Below are positions 7,763 to 18,479 of a stretch of 34,822 nt of DNA, piece after piece; the stretch's first letter is position 1; each line of letters begins with the position of its first letter. Both the position numbers and the translations under genes were made by a program. The notes under the pieces are model-generated. The model had not been told where the DNA came from and did not search any database. It worked only from the letters and a program-made list of their open reading frames with translations. Origin of the DNA: Silicimonas sp. (GTDB lineage: Bacteria; Pseudomonadota; Alphaproteobacteria; Rhodobacterales; Rhodobacteraceae); the NCBI GenBank assembly GCA_022824315.1, contig JAJEAC010000133.1, positions 1 through 34,822 on the forward strand, given 5' to 3'.

Positions 7763-9747
7763 TGGCCCAAGATCTCTCGACGTTTCCTTGCCCAGGAGTT
7801 GATTGCAATGTCGAGCGTCAACGCCATGAAGACCACGGAGAAACCGAGCGTGAAGTTCTTTCCGAGATCGGTTCCCGCAAGGGTGCGTTGCATTTCCTGG
7901 CCCAGGTCCCGGGTGCCGATGAAGGCGGCGATGATGACCATGAAGAAGGCGAAAATGAACGCTTGGTTCAATCCGACCGCGATCGTCGGCATTGCAAGAG
8001 GGAATTCGACTTTCCAGAGTTTCTGCCATCGCGTCGCGCCCGCCATGTCAGCCGCTTCCGTAATCTCGCGCGGCACGCCTCTCAGACCTTCGACCGTGTA
8101 ACGAACGACGGGCACCATCGTGTAAATGAGAATCGCCAGAATGACCGTGATTGGGGTGATCCCGAACAGCATGATGGCCGGCAAGAGGTAGATGAAACTC
8201 GGAAATGTCTGGGCGGTGTCGCAGGCAAAGATCATCCAGCGCGAAGCGCGCTCGCGCTGTGCAGCCCATATGGCAAGTGGCATTCCAATGAGCATCGCAA
8301 GGAACACGGCCGTCAACGTCGAGTGCAGTGTCAGCATCGCCCGGTCCCACCACCCGAGTTGGGCCACGGCACAAAAGAACAGGAACCCGATCAATGCCGG
8401 AAACCAACCGCCCAGAAGATAGCCAACGCCTGTCATGACGAGAATGACTGCAAACGTGGGCAGAAAGAGCAGTGCAAGCTCCGTGGGAATCAGCACCCAG
8501 ATATTGAAGAACCAACGAAGGAAGTCCGTGATCGCCTTGACCCAAGAAATGCCCAGGAAACCCTTGATGAGCGTGTCGATCTCCTTGCCCATCGAAAGCG
8601 ACTGCCTTCGGCCGACCTCATCCAGAATGGGCAGGTACTGGCTGAGCATGTAAAACAGAATGAAGGTCGCAAGTCCCAGGAGCAGGAACGCATGTCTTTG
8701 CCACCAAGGGATCCCCTTTTCGAAATGCTCGGGCTGCTTGACAACCCACGCCTTGCTCAGGCGGTCAAGCGTCACGGCGAGCAAGACGATCGTGACGCCG
8801 ATCTCGAAGCTGCGGCCGAGCTTGAAGCTGTTCATCATGGCGAGCAGCTTTGCGCCAAGCCCGGGCATGCCGATGAATGCGGTTAGTACGACCATGGCGA
8901 GAGCGAGCATGATGACCTGGTTGAGGCCGACAAGGATTTCGCTGCGAGCCGACGGAAGATAGACTGAGCGTAGCATCTGCCAACGCGTGCAGCCCGCCAT
9001 CCTTCCAGCCTCGACGACATCGGGCGGCACCTTTCTCAAGCCGACAATCGTCATGAGAATCATCGGTGGCATGGAGTAGACGATCGTGGCGACCGACGCG
9101 GCAGTCGGCCCCACCTTGAAGAAGATCACGGCGGGGAGAAGGTAGCTGTAGAACGGCAGCGTCTGCAGGACCAGAAGGATCGGCCTCAAGGCCTCCTCAA
9201 ACCGCCTGGACTTCCATGCGCACATGCCCAGAAGCAACCCGATACCAAACCCGAACGGCACCGCGACGACGATGACAGACATGGTCTCCATCGCCCATTT
9301 CCACTGCCCCATGAGCGCGGTCCAGACAAGAGTCCCTCCCGCCAGAAGCGCGAGCCGCCATCCTCCGAGCCAGTAGCCCAACACTGCCGAACATGCCGCA
9401 ACCACGGACCATGGCAACGCCTCCAGACGGGGCCAGCGAGACTTGCCGTAGAGGACATTGGCTGCCGCGTCGGTAAGGAATCCCAGCCAACCGGAAATCG
9501 TCCGGGTGACATGTATCAGTCCGATGTCGTTTTGGAGCCATGAAAACCCTGCATCCAGCCAGTCTGCCCAAGGAAGGATTGCCCCTTCCGGCAACCTGAC
9601 CAGGACCGAAGGGATCCAGGGCTTCAGCACCGTCAGCAGAATCGCCGCGCCAAGCAGCGTCAAGACGATCGTCCGCGTCCGAATCGCGCTGATCGAAACG
9701 GCTTCCGCCTCCGACTTGATCGCATTCGCGCGGCCCGAGTCGCTCAC
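7759..9747 (-). CDS. tmoW: TMAO ABC transporter permease, two permease domains in one chain
   Basis: A 662-residue inner-membrane protein made of two homologous ProW-type permease halves. Each has the loop that contacts the ATPase: EAGRMAGCTRWQ followed by FIGMPGLG in the first half, and EAADMAGATRWQ followed by FIGTRDLG in the second. This tandem arrangement is typical of TmoW, whereas glycine-betaine ProW usually has one domain. The start is GTG at 9747, overlapping the tmoV stop by four bases (GTGA). Its own stop overlaps the tdm start, so tmoV, tmoW and tdm should be translationally coupled. Glycine betaine, choline or carnitine are alternative substrates of the family; the adjacent tmm and tdm point to TMAO. 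Confidence 0.87.
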   Translation of the reverse strand: MSDSGRANAIKSEAEAVSISAIRTRTIVLTLLGAAILLTVLKPWIPSVLVRLPEGAILPWADWLDAGFSWLQNDIGLIHVTRTISGWLGFLTDAAANVLYGKSRWPRLEALPWSVVAACSAVLGYWLGGWRLALLAGGTLVWTALMGQWKWAMETMSVIVVAVPFGFGIGLLLGMCAWKSRRFEEALRPILLVLQTLPFYSYLLPAVIFFKVGPTAASVATIVYSMPPMILMTIVGLRKVPPDVVEAGRMAGCTRWQMLRSVYLPSARSEILVGLNQVIMLALAMVVLTAFIGMPGLGAKLLAMMNSFKLGRSFEIGVTIVLLAVTLDRLSKAWVVKQPEHFEKGIPWWQRHAFLLLGLATFILFYMLSQYLPILDEVGRRQSLSMGKEIDTLIKGFLGISWVKAITDFLRWFFNIWVLIPTELALLFLPTFAVILVMTGVGYLLGGWFPALIGFLFFCAVAQLGWWDRAMLTLHSTLTAVFLAMLIGMPLAIWAAQRERASRWMIFACDTAQTFPSFIYLLPAIMLFGITPITVILAILIYTMVPVVRYTVEGLRGVPREITEAADMAGATRWQKLWKVEFPLAMPTIAVGLNQAFIFAFFMVIIAAFIGTRDLGQEMQRTLAGTDLGKNFTLGFSVVFMALTLDIAINSWARKRREILGQ

Positions 9748-10766
9748 TCCTTCTCTCCGAAGAGAACCGCCAGCGCCGCCTTGCGGTCCATGGCGCCCGT
9801 TCCGCCATCCGGCAAACTGACAGGAATGGTATCCGACATGTCCTCAACCAACCGACGCGCAAGGGACAGGATCGTGGCGTCACCCGGAACGGGTTCGCCG
9901 TCAACAGGCACTCCCTCAGTGGCCAATACGCTTGCGTGAACGACGCTCGCCTTGTCCACTTCTTCGGTGAATCTGGCCACGTACTCGGTCGCCGGGTCCA
10001 GGACGATCTTGTCGGGCGTGTCCACCTGTTCAACGGCGCCGTCCTTCATGATGGCGATCCTGTCGGCGAGGCGGAGTGCCTCGTCGAAGTCGTGGGTGAT
10101 GAAAACGATCGTCTTGCCAAGCATGTCCTGGAGCCGCAGGAACTCGTCCTGCATTTCACGCCGGATCAGGGGATCCAGCGCGCTGAAAGGCTCGTCCAGA
10201 AACCAGATGTTCGGCTCGATCGCCAGGCTGCGAGCAATTCCGACCCTCTGCTGCTGGCCACCGGAAAGCTCCCGGGGAAAGTAGTCTTCGCGTCCCTCCA
10301 GCCCGACAAGCCTGACCATTTCAAGGGCGCGTTCGCGCCGCGCGTGCCTGTCTTGGCCGCGCATCTCGAGCGGAAAGGCGACGTTTTCAAGAACCGTGCG
10401 ATGCGGGAGAAGTCCGAAGGACTGGAAGACCATCCCCATCTTCGAGCGCCGAAGCTCTATCAATTCGGTCGCGTTCAGGCTCATGATGTCCTGACCGTCG
10501 ATCCTGATCACGCCGCCGGTTATGTCGTGAAGGCGCGAGAAGCAACGAACCAGCGTCGACTTGCCGGAGCCTGACAACCCCATGATGACGAGCATCTCGC
10601 CCTTGGTAACCTCGAGCGAGACATCCTTGACGCCGGCAATGTACCCGTCCGACCTGATATCCTCAAAGGAATGGTCTTCCGGCATGCGAGACAGGTACGC
10701 CTCGGGACTGGGCCCGAAGAGCTTCCAGACGTGCTCCGCCGAAATTACGGGGGTGTCGCTGTTCAT
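9744..10766 (-). CDS. tmoV: TMAO ABC transporter ATP-binding protein
   Basis: A 340-residue ATPase of the ProV/OpuAA type. Walker A is GLSGSGKST (63-71), the signature LSGGQQQR follows, and Walker B is FLDEPFSALD. The long N-terminal extension before the core (VWKLFGPSPEAYLSRM) is characteristic of quaternary-amine importers. The C-terminal 80 residues are not a clear CBS pair. It supplies energy for TmoX/TmoW. The start at 10766 is preceded by GGGAGG; a hairpin separates it from tmoX upstream. Confidence 0.88.
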   Translation of the reverse strand: MNSDTPVISAEHVWKLFGPSPEAYLSRMPEDHSFEDIRSDGYIAGVKDVSLEVTKGEMLVIMGLSGSGKSTLVRCFSRLHDITGGVIRIDGQDIMSLNATELIELRRSKMGMVFQSFGLLPHRTVLENVAFPLEMRGQDRHARRERALEMVRLVGLEGREDYFPRELSGGQQQRVGIARSLAIEPNIWFLDEPFSALDPLIRREMQDEFLRLQDMLGKTIVFITHDFDEALRLADRIAIMKDGAVEQVDTPDKIVLDPATEYVARFTEEVDKASVVHASVLATEGVPVDGEPVPGDATILSLARRLVEDMSDTIPVSLPDGGTGAMDRKAALAVLFGEKE

Positions 10767-10781
10767 GACCTCCCACCTTAA

Positions 10782-10811
10782 ACCCTCCCCGCATGCTGGT
10801 GCGGAGAGGGT
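10782..10811 (-). terminator. Hairpin between tmoX and tmoV
   Basis: ACCCTC (10782-10787) pairs with GAGGGT (10806-10811), and the inner CCGCA (10789-10793) pairs with TGCGG (10800-10804), with one mismatch and a 6-base loop. In the direction of transcription it is followed by TTTAAG. This fits partial termination or 3' protection that keeps the binding-protein mRNA more abundant than the ATPase and permease mRNA. Confidence 0.55.
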
Positions 10812-10832
10812 CTTCTTGTCAATTCCCGCTCT

Positions 10833-13201
<2,369 letters not shown>

Positions 13202-13250
13202 GGCATGTCCTCCACAAGTTTCTCCATGCTGGCCGATCCCGGAAACGCTC

Positions 13251-13841
13251 TCATGATATCTCCGGCTCTGATGTCGACATGTTCCAATCGGGCTCGAATC
13301 CCAAGACTTCGATTCCAGGCGGCAGAGACGGGTTGAAGAGCGCGTTGTGCGCAACCGTCGCCTCATGAAACGGATTCTGCGGCGACAGTTTCCAGACACG
13401 GCAAGTGAGCGTGAATCTCTGCGCATACGCATCGAAATGCAAAACGACTTTCTGAGACTTTCGAATCCTGGCCGCAACGATCGACCCAGGTGGAAACGTG
13501 GCAGTCAGAATGTCCGAAAACCGCGCAGCGCTCTGGTAGTAGGAGGCCGAAAAGTACTCCAGTGCGGCCACGCGCCGTCGTGCGGGATCATTGGTTCTGG
13601 CCGCCATATGCACCAGCTCGGGCGTCACCGAGTGCGTCGGCGCCCTGTTCAGAACCGTGACAAAGCGACCGAAGGCCTCGTTGCGACCCTGCAGGAACAG
13701 GGTCGGGGTGACAGCATCATCGGGTCGTCCCGCGCCCTCGCGCATTGCAATTTGCCGCACTCGGCATTGCCACTTGAGAAATGCCGTTCTGAGCGGCGTG
13801 GACAAGCCGGTTTCTCCAAGTGCGGCAACGGGTGAAGTCAT
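13251..13841 (-). CDS. Hypothetical protein just upstream of tmm
   Basis: A 196-residue, apparently soluble protein without signal peptide or membrane segment. The N-terminal half is helical and Arg-rich ([38 protein letters not shown]). The C-terminal half looks like beta strands with alternating hydrophobics ([20 protein letters not shown]). No family is recognised. Its ATG overlaps the stop of the nitrilase gene (ATGA at 13838-13841), so translation is coupled, and tmm follows after 49 bases. This placement suggests a role in the amine pathway, but nothing in the sequence states which. Confidence 0.8.
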   Translation of the reverse strand: MTSPVAALGETGLSTPLRTAFLKWQCRVRQIAMREGAGRPDDAVTPTLFLQGRNEAFGRFVTVLNRAPTHSVTPELVHMAARTNDPARRRVAALEYFSASYYQSAARFSDILTATFPPGSIVAARIRKSQKVVLHFDAYAQRFTLTCRVWKLSPQNPFHEATVAHNALFNPSLPPGIEVLGFEPDWNMSTSEPEIS

Positions 13842-14689
13842 GCCACCTTCCTCGCCGCCCTGTTGCGCCTGACGCGATAGATCCTGTCATGGTCAAGGCT
13901 GGGAATCCGCGACGCGGTTTCCTCCACGAGGCCAAGATCCAACTGCGCATGCACCACGCCCGGCAGCTCGCCTCCATCGCTCAGCACGTCTCCCCACGGG
14001 TTCACGACGAGCGAATGACCGTAAGATGCGCCACCACCGGAAACGGGGCCAACGGCACACGCCGACACGATGAAACAGGTGTTCTCGATTGCCCTCGCCT
14101 GGTTCAGCACATGCCAATGCGCCTCTCCGGTCGTCTTTGTGAAGGCTGCCGGACAGGCAATGACTTCGGCACCCTCTTGTGCAAGGTCGCGGAACAGCTT
14201 GGCGAAGCGGAGGTCATAGCAAATGGTGTGACCCAGAACGACCAGCGGAGTCTCGTAGACCACGGCCGTATCACCCGGCTGAACCGTGTCGCTTTCCCGG
14301 TACACGGCACCGTCTGCAAGACTCACATCGAACATGTGAATCTTGTCGTAGCGTCCTAGAATCTCGCCATCCGGGCCAATCATGTAGCCACGGTTCAAGA
14401 TCCTGTCGCCTGGACCGTTCACGGCGAGCGAACCGATGTTCATCCAGACACCCCGGCTCGCAGCGACTTCTCGCAGCGCGGCAAGCACGTCATGGCTCTC
14501 CTCCGGTGCCGACGGGGGACGGAGCCGCGGTCCGTCCGACACGAGCCCGCCGCAGTATTCAGGCAGGAACAGCATTTCCGCCCCCGACTGCGCCGCCGCT
14601 TCGGCCATCGGCACCGCTTCGCTGATGGCTGCCTCCATGCTGGGCATGGGCCGCGTCTGAAGGCAAGCGATATGCAGCGGGCTTCGCAT
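13838..14689 (-). CDS. Carbon-nitrogen hydrolase, omega-amidase/Nit-like
   Basis: A 283-residue nitrilase-superfamily enzyme with the full catalytic triad: Glu44 in LPEYC, Lys116 in YDKIHMFD and Cys157 in ICYDLRF. The KIHMFDV and CYDLRF pattern is that of the Nit1/Nit2 branch, whose members hydrolyse omega-amides of keto acids (2-oxoglutaramate) or deaminated glutathione. It begins two bases from the stop of the 137-residue orphan and overlaps the next gene, so it is part of the long minus-strand operon. In this setting an attractive substrate is an amide derived from gamma-glutamyl-alkylamide or its oxidised product, but that is inference. Other amidases (carbamoylases, formamidases) share the fold. 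Confidence 0.85.
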   Translation of the reverse strand: MRSPLHIACLQTRPMPSMEAAISEAVPMAEAAAQSGAEMLFLPEYCGGLVSDGPRLRPPSAPEESHDVLAALREVAASRGVWMNIGSLAVNGPGDRILNRGYMIGPDGEILGRYDKIHMFDVSLADGAVYRESDTVQPGDTAVVYETPLVVLGHTICYDLRFAKLFRDLAQEGAEVIACPAAFTKTTGEAHWHVLNQARAIENTCFIVSACAVGPVSGGGASYGHSLVVNPWGDVLSDGGELPGVVHAQLDLGLVEETASRIPSLDHDRIYRVRRNRAARKVA

Positions 14690-14690
14690 G

Positions 14691-15104
14691 TCAGAATTTC
14701 GTGTAGGCTTTCCGGAGCGTGACCAGTGGATGGCGATCGGACATCTGAAACTTCAGAAGAAGCTCACGCGCAATCATGTCACGGTCCTGCTGATTGTCGG
14801 GCAGGTCAATGCTGTCCGGAATCCGGACCCAACCGTTCACGTTTCGATCGAAGACGGCGGGCTTGCCGTCCTCGTAGCCCATGTGGACGTCCTCGAGCCA
14901 GTTCAGGTCGTCCCAACCCATGAACTCCATGTACTTGCGAAGAAACGGTGTCAGGTGGTCATGGTCCGGAACGAGGTTCACGTCGTAGCGATAGCCGATG
15001 TGCTGCCCGATCTCCTTCTCACGCTCGGATTCGAGTCCGGCTGCATCCTTGATGAACTGGTCGACGTCCTTGATCTCGGACCCGCGATATTGTGTTCCGG
15101 CCAT
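14691..15104 (-). CDS. Hypothetical 137-residue acidic protein next to the synthase genes
   Basis: A soluble, acidic, aromatic-rich small protein (MAGTQYRGSEIKDVDQFI; EFMGWDDLNWLEDVHMGY; a basic end, LVTLRKAYTKF). No signal peptide, membrane segment or cysteine motif is seen. A strong GGGAGG lies before the ATG at 15104, and the gene begins 15 bases after the FMN-subunit gene. No family is recognised. Close coupling to the glutamate-synthase-like genes suggests a small extra subunit or chaperone for that enzyme, or a partner of the amidase that follows. Function unknown. Confidence 0.8.
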   Translation of the reverse strand: MAGTQYRGSEIKDVDQFIKDAAGLESEREKEIGQHIGYRYDVNLVPDHDHLTPFLRKYMEFMGWDDLNWLEDVHMGYEDGKPAVFDRNVNGWVRIPDSIDLPDNQQDRDMIARELLLKFQMSDRHPLVTLRKAYTKF

Positions 15105-15119
15105 TGCGCCAGGTCCTCC

Positions 15120-16481
15120 CTACAGGTGGTGATAGTCGTCGATGCCGACGGTGTGATTCGTGCCCGCGAGCGGCACGCCCGCCATGGCCGATGCTTCCAT
15201 TGTCAGGGCGGCAAGATCCTCGGGCTCCAGCGAATGCAGGTGCGTCTTGCCGCAGGCGCGCGCAAAGAGCTGTGCCTCGATCGTCAGGGTGTGGAGGAAA
15301 TTGTAGACCCGCTCCGCGGCCTCGTCGGGGTCAAGCCGTGACCGCAAGACGGGATCCTGCGTTGCCACGCCAACCGGGCACCGGCCGGAATGGCAGTGGT
15401 AGCAATACCCTGGCTCGGCGCCGATTTCCTCCGGGTAGTTGGCCTCGGGAATGTCCTTGTTGCAGTTCAAGGCCATCATGACGGAATGGCCAAGCGCGAT
15501 GCCGTCCGCGCCGAGTGCTACGGCCTTTGCGACATCCGCGCCGTTGCGGATGCCCCCGGCATAGACGAGGCTGATTTCGCCGTGCTTGCCGAGGTCGTCG
15601 ATTGCCTTTCTGGCCTGGCGAATGGCCGCCATTCCCGGCACGCCGGTTTCCTCCGTTGCGAGATGCGGCCCCGCGCCGGTGCCGCCTTCCATCCCGTCTA
15701 TGTAGATCGAGTCGGGGTCGCACTTGACCGCCATCCTGACGTCGTCATAGACCCTCGCCGCACCAAGCTTGAGCTGGATTGGGATCTGCCAGTCGGTGGC
15801 CTCCCGAATTTCCTGGATCTTCAGCGCCAGATCGTCCGGTCCAAGCCAGTCCGGATGACGCGCCGGCGATCGCTGGTCAATGCCGGCAGGCAAGGATCGC
15901 ATTTCCGCAACCTGGTCAGTCACCTTCTGACCCATCAGGTGCCCCCCGAGACCGACCTTGCAGCCCTGGCCGATAAAGAACTCGCATCCATCCGCCAGCA
16001 CCAGGTGATGCGGATTGAACCCGTAGCGCGACTGGATGCACTGATAGAACCACTTCGAGGAATAGCGTCGCTCGTCCGGGATCATTCCCCCTTCGCCCGA
16101 GCAGGTCGCAGTGCCCGCCATCGTGGCGCCTCGCGCAAGAGCCGTCTTGGCCTCGTAGCTCAAGGCGCCGAAGCTCATGCCCGTCACGTACACGGGAATG
16201 TCCAGTTCGAGCGGTCGCTTTGCACGCGGACCGATCACGGTTCTGGTCTCGCATTTCTCGCGATAGCCCTCGATGACGAACCGCGTCAGTGTTCCGGGCA
16301 GAAACGTCAGATCGTCCCAGTGCGGAATCTTCTTGAAGAGCGAGAATCCCCGCATCCGGTAGCGGCCCAGCTCGGACTTGATGTGGATGTCGTCGATAAC
16401 GTGCGGCGGAAAGATGAAGCTGTCGCCGATGCGATTTACATCGCGGTCCAGCGGTTTCTTTATCCGTCCATCATCAGGCAT
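15120..16481 (-). CDS. mgsC: FMN/FeS glutamate-synthase-like subunit (MgsC/GlxD type)
   Basis: A 453-residue protein equal to the central FMN-binding barrel of glutamate synthase. GMSFGALSYEAK, SGEGGMIPDERR, DGMEGGTGAGP, YAGGIRNGADVAKA and ADGIALGHSVMMAL mark the barrel. CYHCHSGRCPVGVATQD supplies three cysteines (C-x2-C-x4-C) for a 3Fe-4S cluster. With the next two genes it makes a complete enzyme split over three chains. In methylamine users this is N-methylglutamate synthase, which converts gamma-glutamylmethylamide or methylamine plus glutamate to N-methylglutamate. The same architecture is called GlxBCD in rhizobia, with unknown function. The start at 16481 has AGGACGAGG upstream. The name follows context; the paired GS here is not the canonical gmaS. 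Confidence 0.8.
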   Translation of the reverse strand: MPDDGRIKKPLDRDVNRIGDSFIFPPHVIDDIHIKSELGRYRMRGFSLFKKIPHWDDLTFLPGTLTRFVIEGYREKCETRTVIGPRAKRPLELDIPVYVTGMSFGALSYEAKTALARGATMAGTATCSGEGGMIPDERRYSSKWFYQCIQSRYGFNPHHLVLADGCEFFIGQGCKVGLGGHLMGQKVTDQVAEMRSLPAGIDQRSPARHPDWLGPDDLALKIQEIREATDWQIPIQLKLGAARVYDDVRMAVKCDPDSIYIDGMEGGTGAGPHLATEETGVPGMAAIRQARKAIDDLGKHGEISLVYAGGIRNGADVAKAVALGADGIALGHSVMMALNCNKDIPEANYPEEIGAEPGYCYHCHSGRCPVGVATQDPVLRSRLDPDEAAERVYNFLHTLTIEAQLFARACGKTHLHSLEPEDLAALTMEASAMAGVPLAGTNHTVGIDDYHHL

Positions 16482-16526
16482 GTCCTCGTCCTTTCGGAAT
16501 TGTTGCGGAGCTCGCGCGCTCTTCCG

Positions 16527-17396
16527 CTACAGGATCAGTTTCTTCTCGTTGGGCTCAAGGTTGTCGTAGTTCCAGAGCTGCTTTCCGGCGACTATCTTGG
16601 TGAAGTGATCCACGCCCGTCGTTGGCATGAGTCCGTACTGGGTCAGCTTTCGCGTCAGCCACTCCTTGTCGAGCGTCGTAAGTTCGGCCGTGACCGCATC
16701 GACGCCAAGCGACCGAATTTCACCGCCGACATAAATCGTGCCGTCATACATCGAGTCGCCGAGGTTCTTGCCCGCGTTGCCACAGACAACCATCCGCCCT
16801 CGTTGCATCATGAAGCCGGAAAGCGCGCCCGTGTCGCCTCCGACAATGATGGTGCCGCCCTTCATGTCAATTCCGGTCCGGGATCCCACCGAACCCTTGC
16901 ACACCAGATCGCCGCCACGGATCGCTGCGCCAAAGGTGGAACCTGCGTTCTTTTCGACGATAACCGTGCCAGACATCATGTTCTCGGCGCAGGACCACCC
17001 TACGCGACCGCTGATCCGGACATTTGGACCGTCAATCAGGCCGACCCCGAAATATCCCGTCGAGCCCTCGATGATCAGGTTCAGCCGAGACAGGATTCCA
17101 ACCGCAAGCGAATGCTTGCCGCGCGGGTTCTGCAGCACGATCGTTCCATAACCCTCTGCCATCAGGCCGCGAATCCGGGCATTGACTTCGGTGTTGGTCA
17201 GATCACTGGCATCGATTTCGGTGCGCTTGTTGAAGTCGACATCTGGCGCCCACGGGTAGGCAAACCGCTCCTGCGCATCGGGATCGAACTCGATGTAGAG
17301 CGACTTTCCCGTCAGCTGCTCGGTCGTCATGCCAAGGGCGTTGACCCGCTCTTCCTGGGTCATTTCCCTGAGTTCGGCGTCACTTATGCCAGACAT
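16527..17396 (-). CDS. mgsB: GXGXG-domain glutamate-synthase-like subunit (MgsB/GlxC type)
   Basis: A 289-residue protein. After an N-terminal segment ending near NKRTEIDASDLTN, it has the beta-helical GXGXG repeat domain of the glutamate synthase large subunit, seen as successive IIEGSTGYFGVGL, GRVGWSCAENMMSG, FGAAIRGGDLVCKGSVGSR, MKGGTIIVGGDTG and YDGTIYVGGEI. In glutamate synthase this domain is structural; in the split enzyme it links the amidotransferase and FMN subunits. The ATG at 17396 is chosen because the conserved sequence begins there with GGGAG upstream; a longer in-frame start would overlap the previous gene. It lies between the other two subunit genes. Confidence 0.82.
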   Translation of the reverse strand: MSGISDAELREMTQEERVNALGMTTEQLTGKSLYIEFDPDAQERFAYPWAPDVDFNKRTEIDASDLTNTEVNARIRGLMAEGYGTIVLQNPRGKHSLAVGILSRLNLIIEGSTGYFGVGLIDGPNVRISGRVGWSCAENMMSGTVIVEKNAGSTFGAAIRGGDLVCKGSVGSRTGIDMKGGTIIVGGDTGALSGFMMQRGRMVVCGNAGKNLGDSMYDGTIYVGGEIRSLGVDAVTAELTTLDKEWLTRKLTQYGLMPTTGVDHFTKIVAGKQLWNYDNLEPNEKKLIL

Positions 17397-17472
17397 TGGC
17401 CGACTCCCATTGCACCACCGATGTCTGCCGTCACGAAGCGGGTCTCTGCCCCGCCCGGAGTTTGGCCGGATG

Positions 17473-18408
17473 TCACGCCTGCCATACGCGTACCTCCTCG
17501 TCGTAGGGATCGTGCGTGTCGATTTCCTCCGGGAAGATCGCGCGGATCGCGACCTCTTCCGAGGCCATGGCGATGAGATCGTCGGATTCGTAGAGCACGA
17601 GCGGCTTCGCGGCCATGGTGTCCTTGGCCATGCCAAGCTGGTCCTTGGTGCAGACAAGGTAGGTGAACACGCCGTCGATCTCGTCTATGGAACGGCGCAG
17701 GCTTTCCTCCAATTGCACGCCGTTGGCCAGGTGATGGGCGGTGTAAACGGCGAGGAGTTCGCTGTCGCAGTCCGACATGAAGCGGTGCCCCTTCCGTTCC
17801 ATTTCGCGGCGCATGATCCAGTAGTTGGTGATCTGCCCGTTATGAACGACGCTGACGTCGTTGTAGGGAAACGCCCAGTAGGGATGAGCCGACTTGATGT
17901 CGACGTCCGATTCCGTTGCCATTCGAGTATGGCCTATGCCATGGGTTCCCTCGAAATCGCGCAGTCCGTACGCCTCAGCCACGCTGCCAGCGTCACCGAG
18001 ATCCTTGATCAGCTCCAGGCCGTTTCCAAGCGAGAGGATTTCCACCCCTTCCGTTTCCTCGATATGTTCGGCCATGTCGCCCGTGTCGCCTTCATGGTTC
18101 AGCACGTAGCGCAACGCGTAGGGCCGTACCCGCTCCTTGACCTTCACCTCGGCCTCGTGGCTGCCGAGAATCGCGTCGACCGCCTCGATGCGCTCTTCCA
18201 GCCGGTCGTGAATGCTGCGGCCAAGTTCCATGTCCTCGGCTTCGGCAATCTTGAGACGCATCACATACTCGCCCTCGCCCGGATCTCCATAGACCGCATA
18301 GCCGGTGGAATCCGGCCCGCGATGCTTGAGTGCCTGCAACATCGACGTCATTTCCGCGCCGACATTCGCGCGACGGCCCTTGTGAATTATTCCCGCAATT
18401 CCGCACAT
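17473..18408 (-). CDS. mgsA: Class II glutamine amidotransferase subunit (MgsA/GlxB type)
   Basis: A 311-residue Ntn-type glutaminase domain. The N-terminus MCGIAGI supplies the nucleophile Cys2 once Met is removed. GIGHTRMATESDVDIKSAHP and VVHNGQITNYW are the substrate-site loops of the family, followed by the DCDSELLAVY segment. It would release ammonia, or an alkylamine from a gamma-glutamyl-alkylamide, and pass it to the FMN subunit. It stands first of the three synthase subunit genes in the direction of transcription, behind the GS homologue, with a small hairpin in the 71-base gap. Confidence 0.85.
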   Translation of the reverse strand: MCGIAGIIHKGRRANVGAEMTSMLQALKHRGPDSTGYAVYGDPGEGEYVMRLKIAEAEDMELGRSIHDRLEERIEAVDAILGSHEAEVKVKERVRPYALRYVLNHEGDTGDMAEHIEETEGVEILSLGNGLELIKDLGDAGSVAEAYGLRDFEGTHGIGHTRMATESDVDIKSAHPYWAFPYNDVSVVHNGQITNYWIMRREMERKGHRFMSDCDSELLAVYTAHHLANGVQLEESLRRSIDEIDGVFTYLVCTKDQLGMAKDTMAAKPLVLYESDDLIAMASEEVAIRAIFPEEIDTHDPYDEEVRVWQA

Positions 18409-18442
18409 TCAGATGTGCCTCCCCAGTCTTTCCCCAGACAAT

Positions 18443-18461
18443 GGGTGCCGCAGGGGCACCC
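18443..18461 (-). other. Small hairpin between GS homologue and mgsA
   Basis: GGGTGCC (18443-18449) and GGCACCC (18455-18461) form a perfect 7-base stem with loop GCAGG. No T-run follows in the direction of transcription. It may be a processing or stability element. Confidence 0.4.
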
Positions 18462-18479
18462 GGCTCCGGACGCCTCCAA

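Noticed and set aside
15390-17576. 728-codon plus-strand open frame across the mgsB/mgsC-like genes
   Set aside because: It runs across two well-supported minus-strand genes and their gap, with no recognisable domain. Long antisense frames are expected at this GC content.
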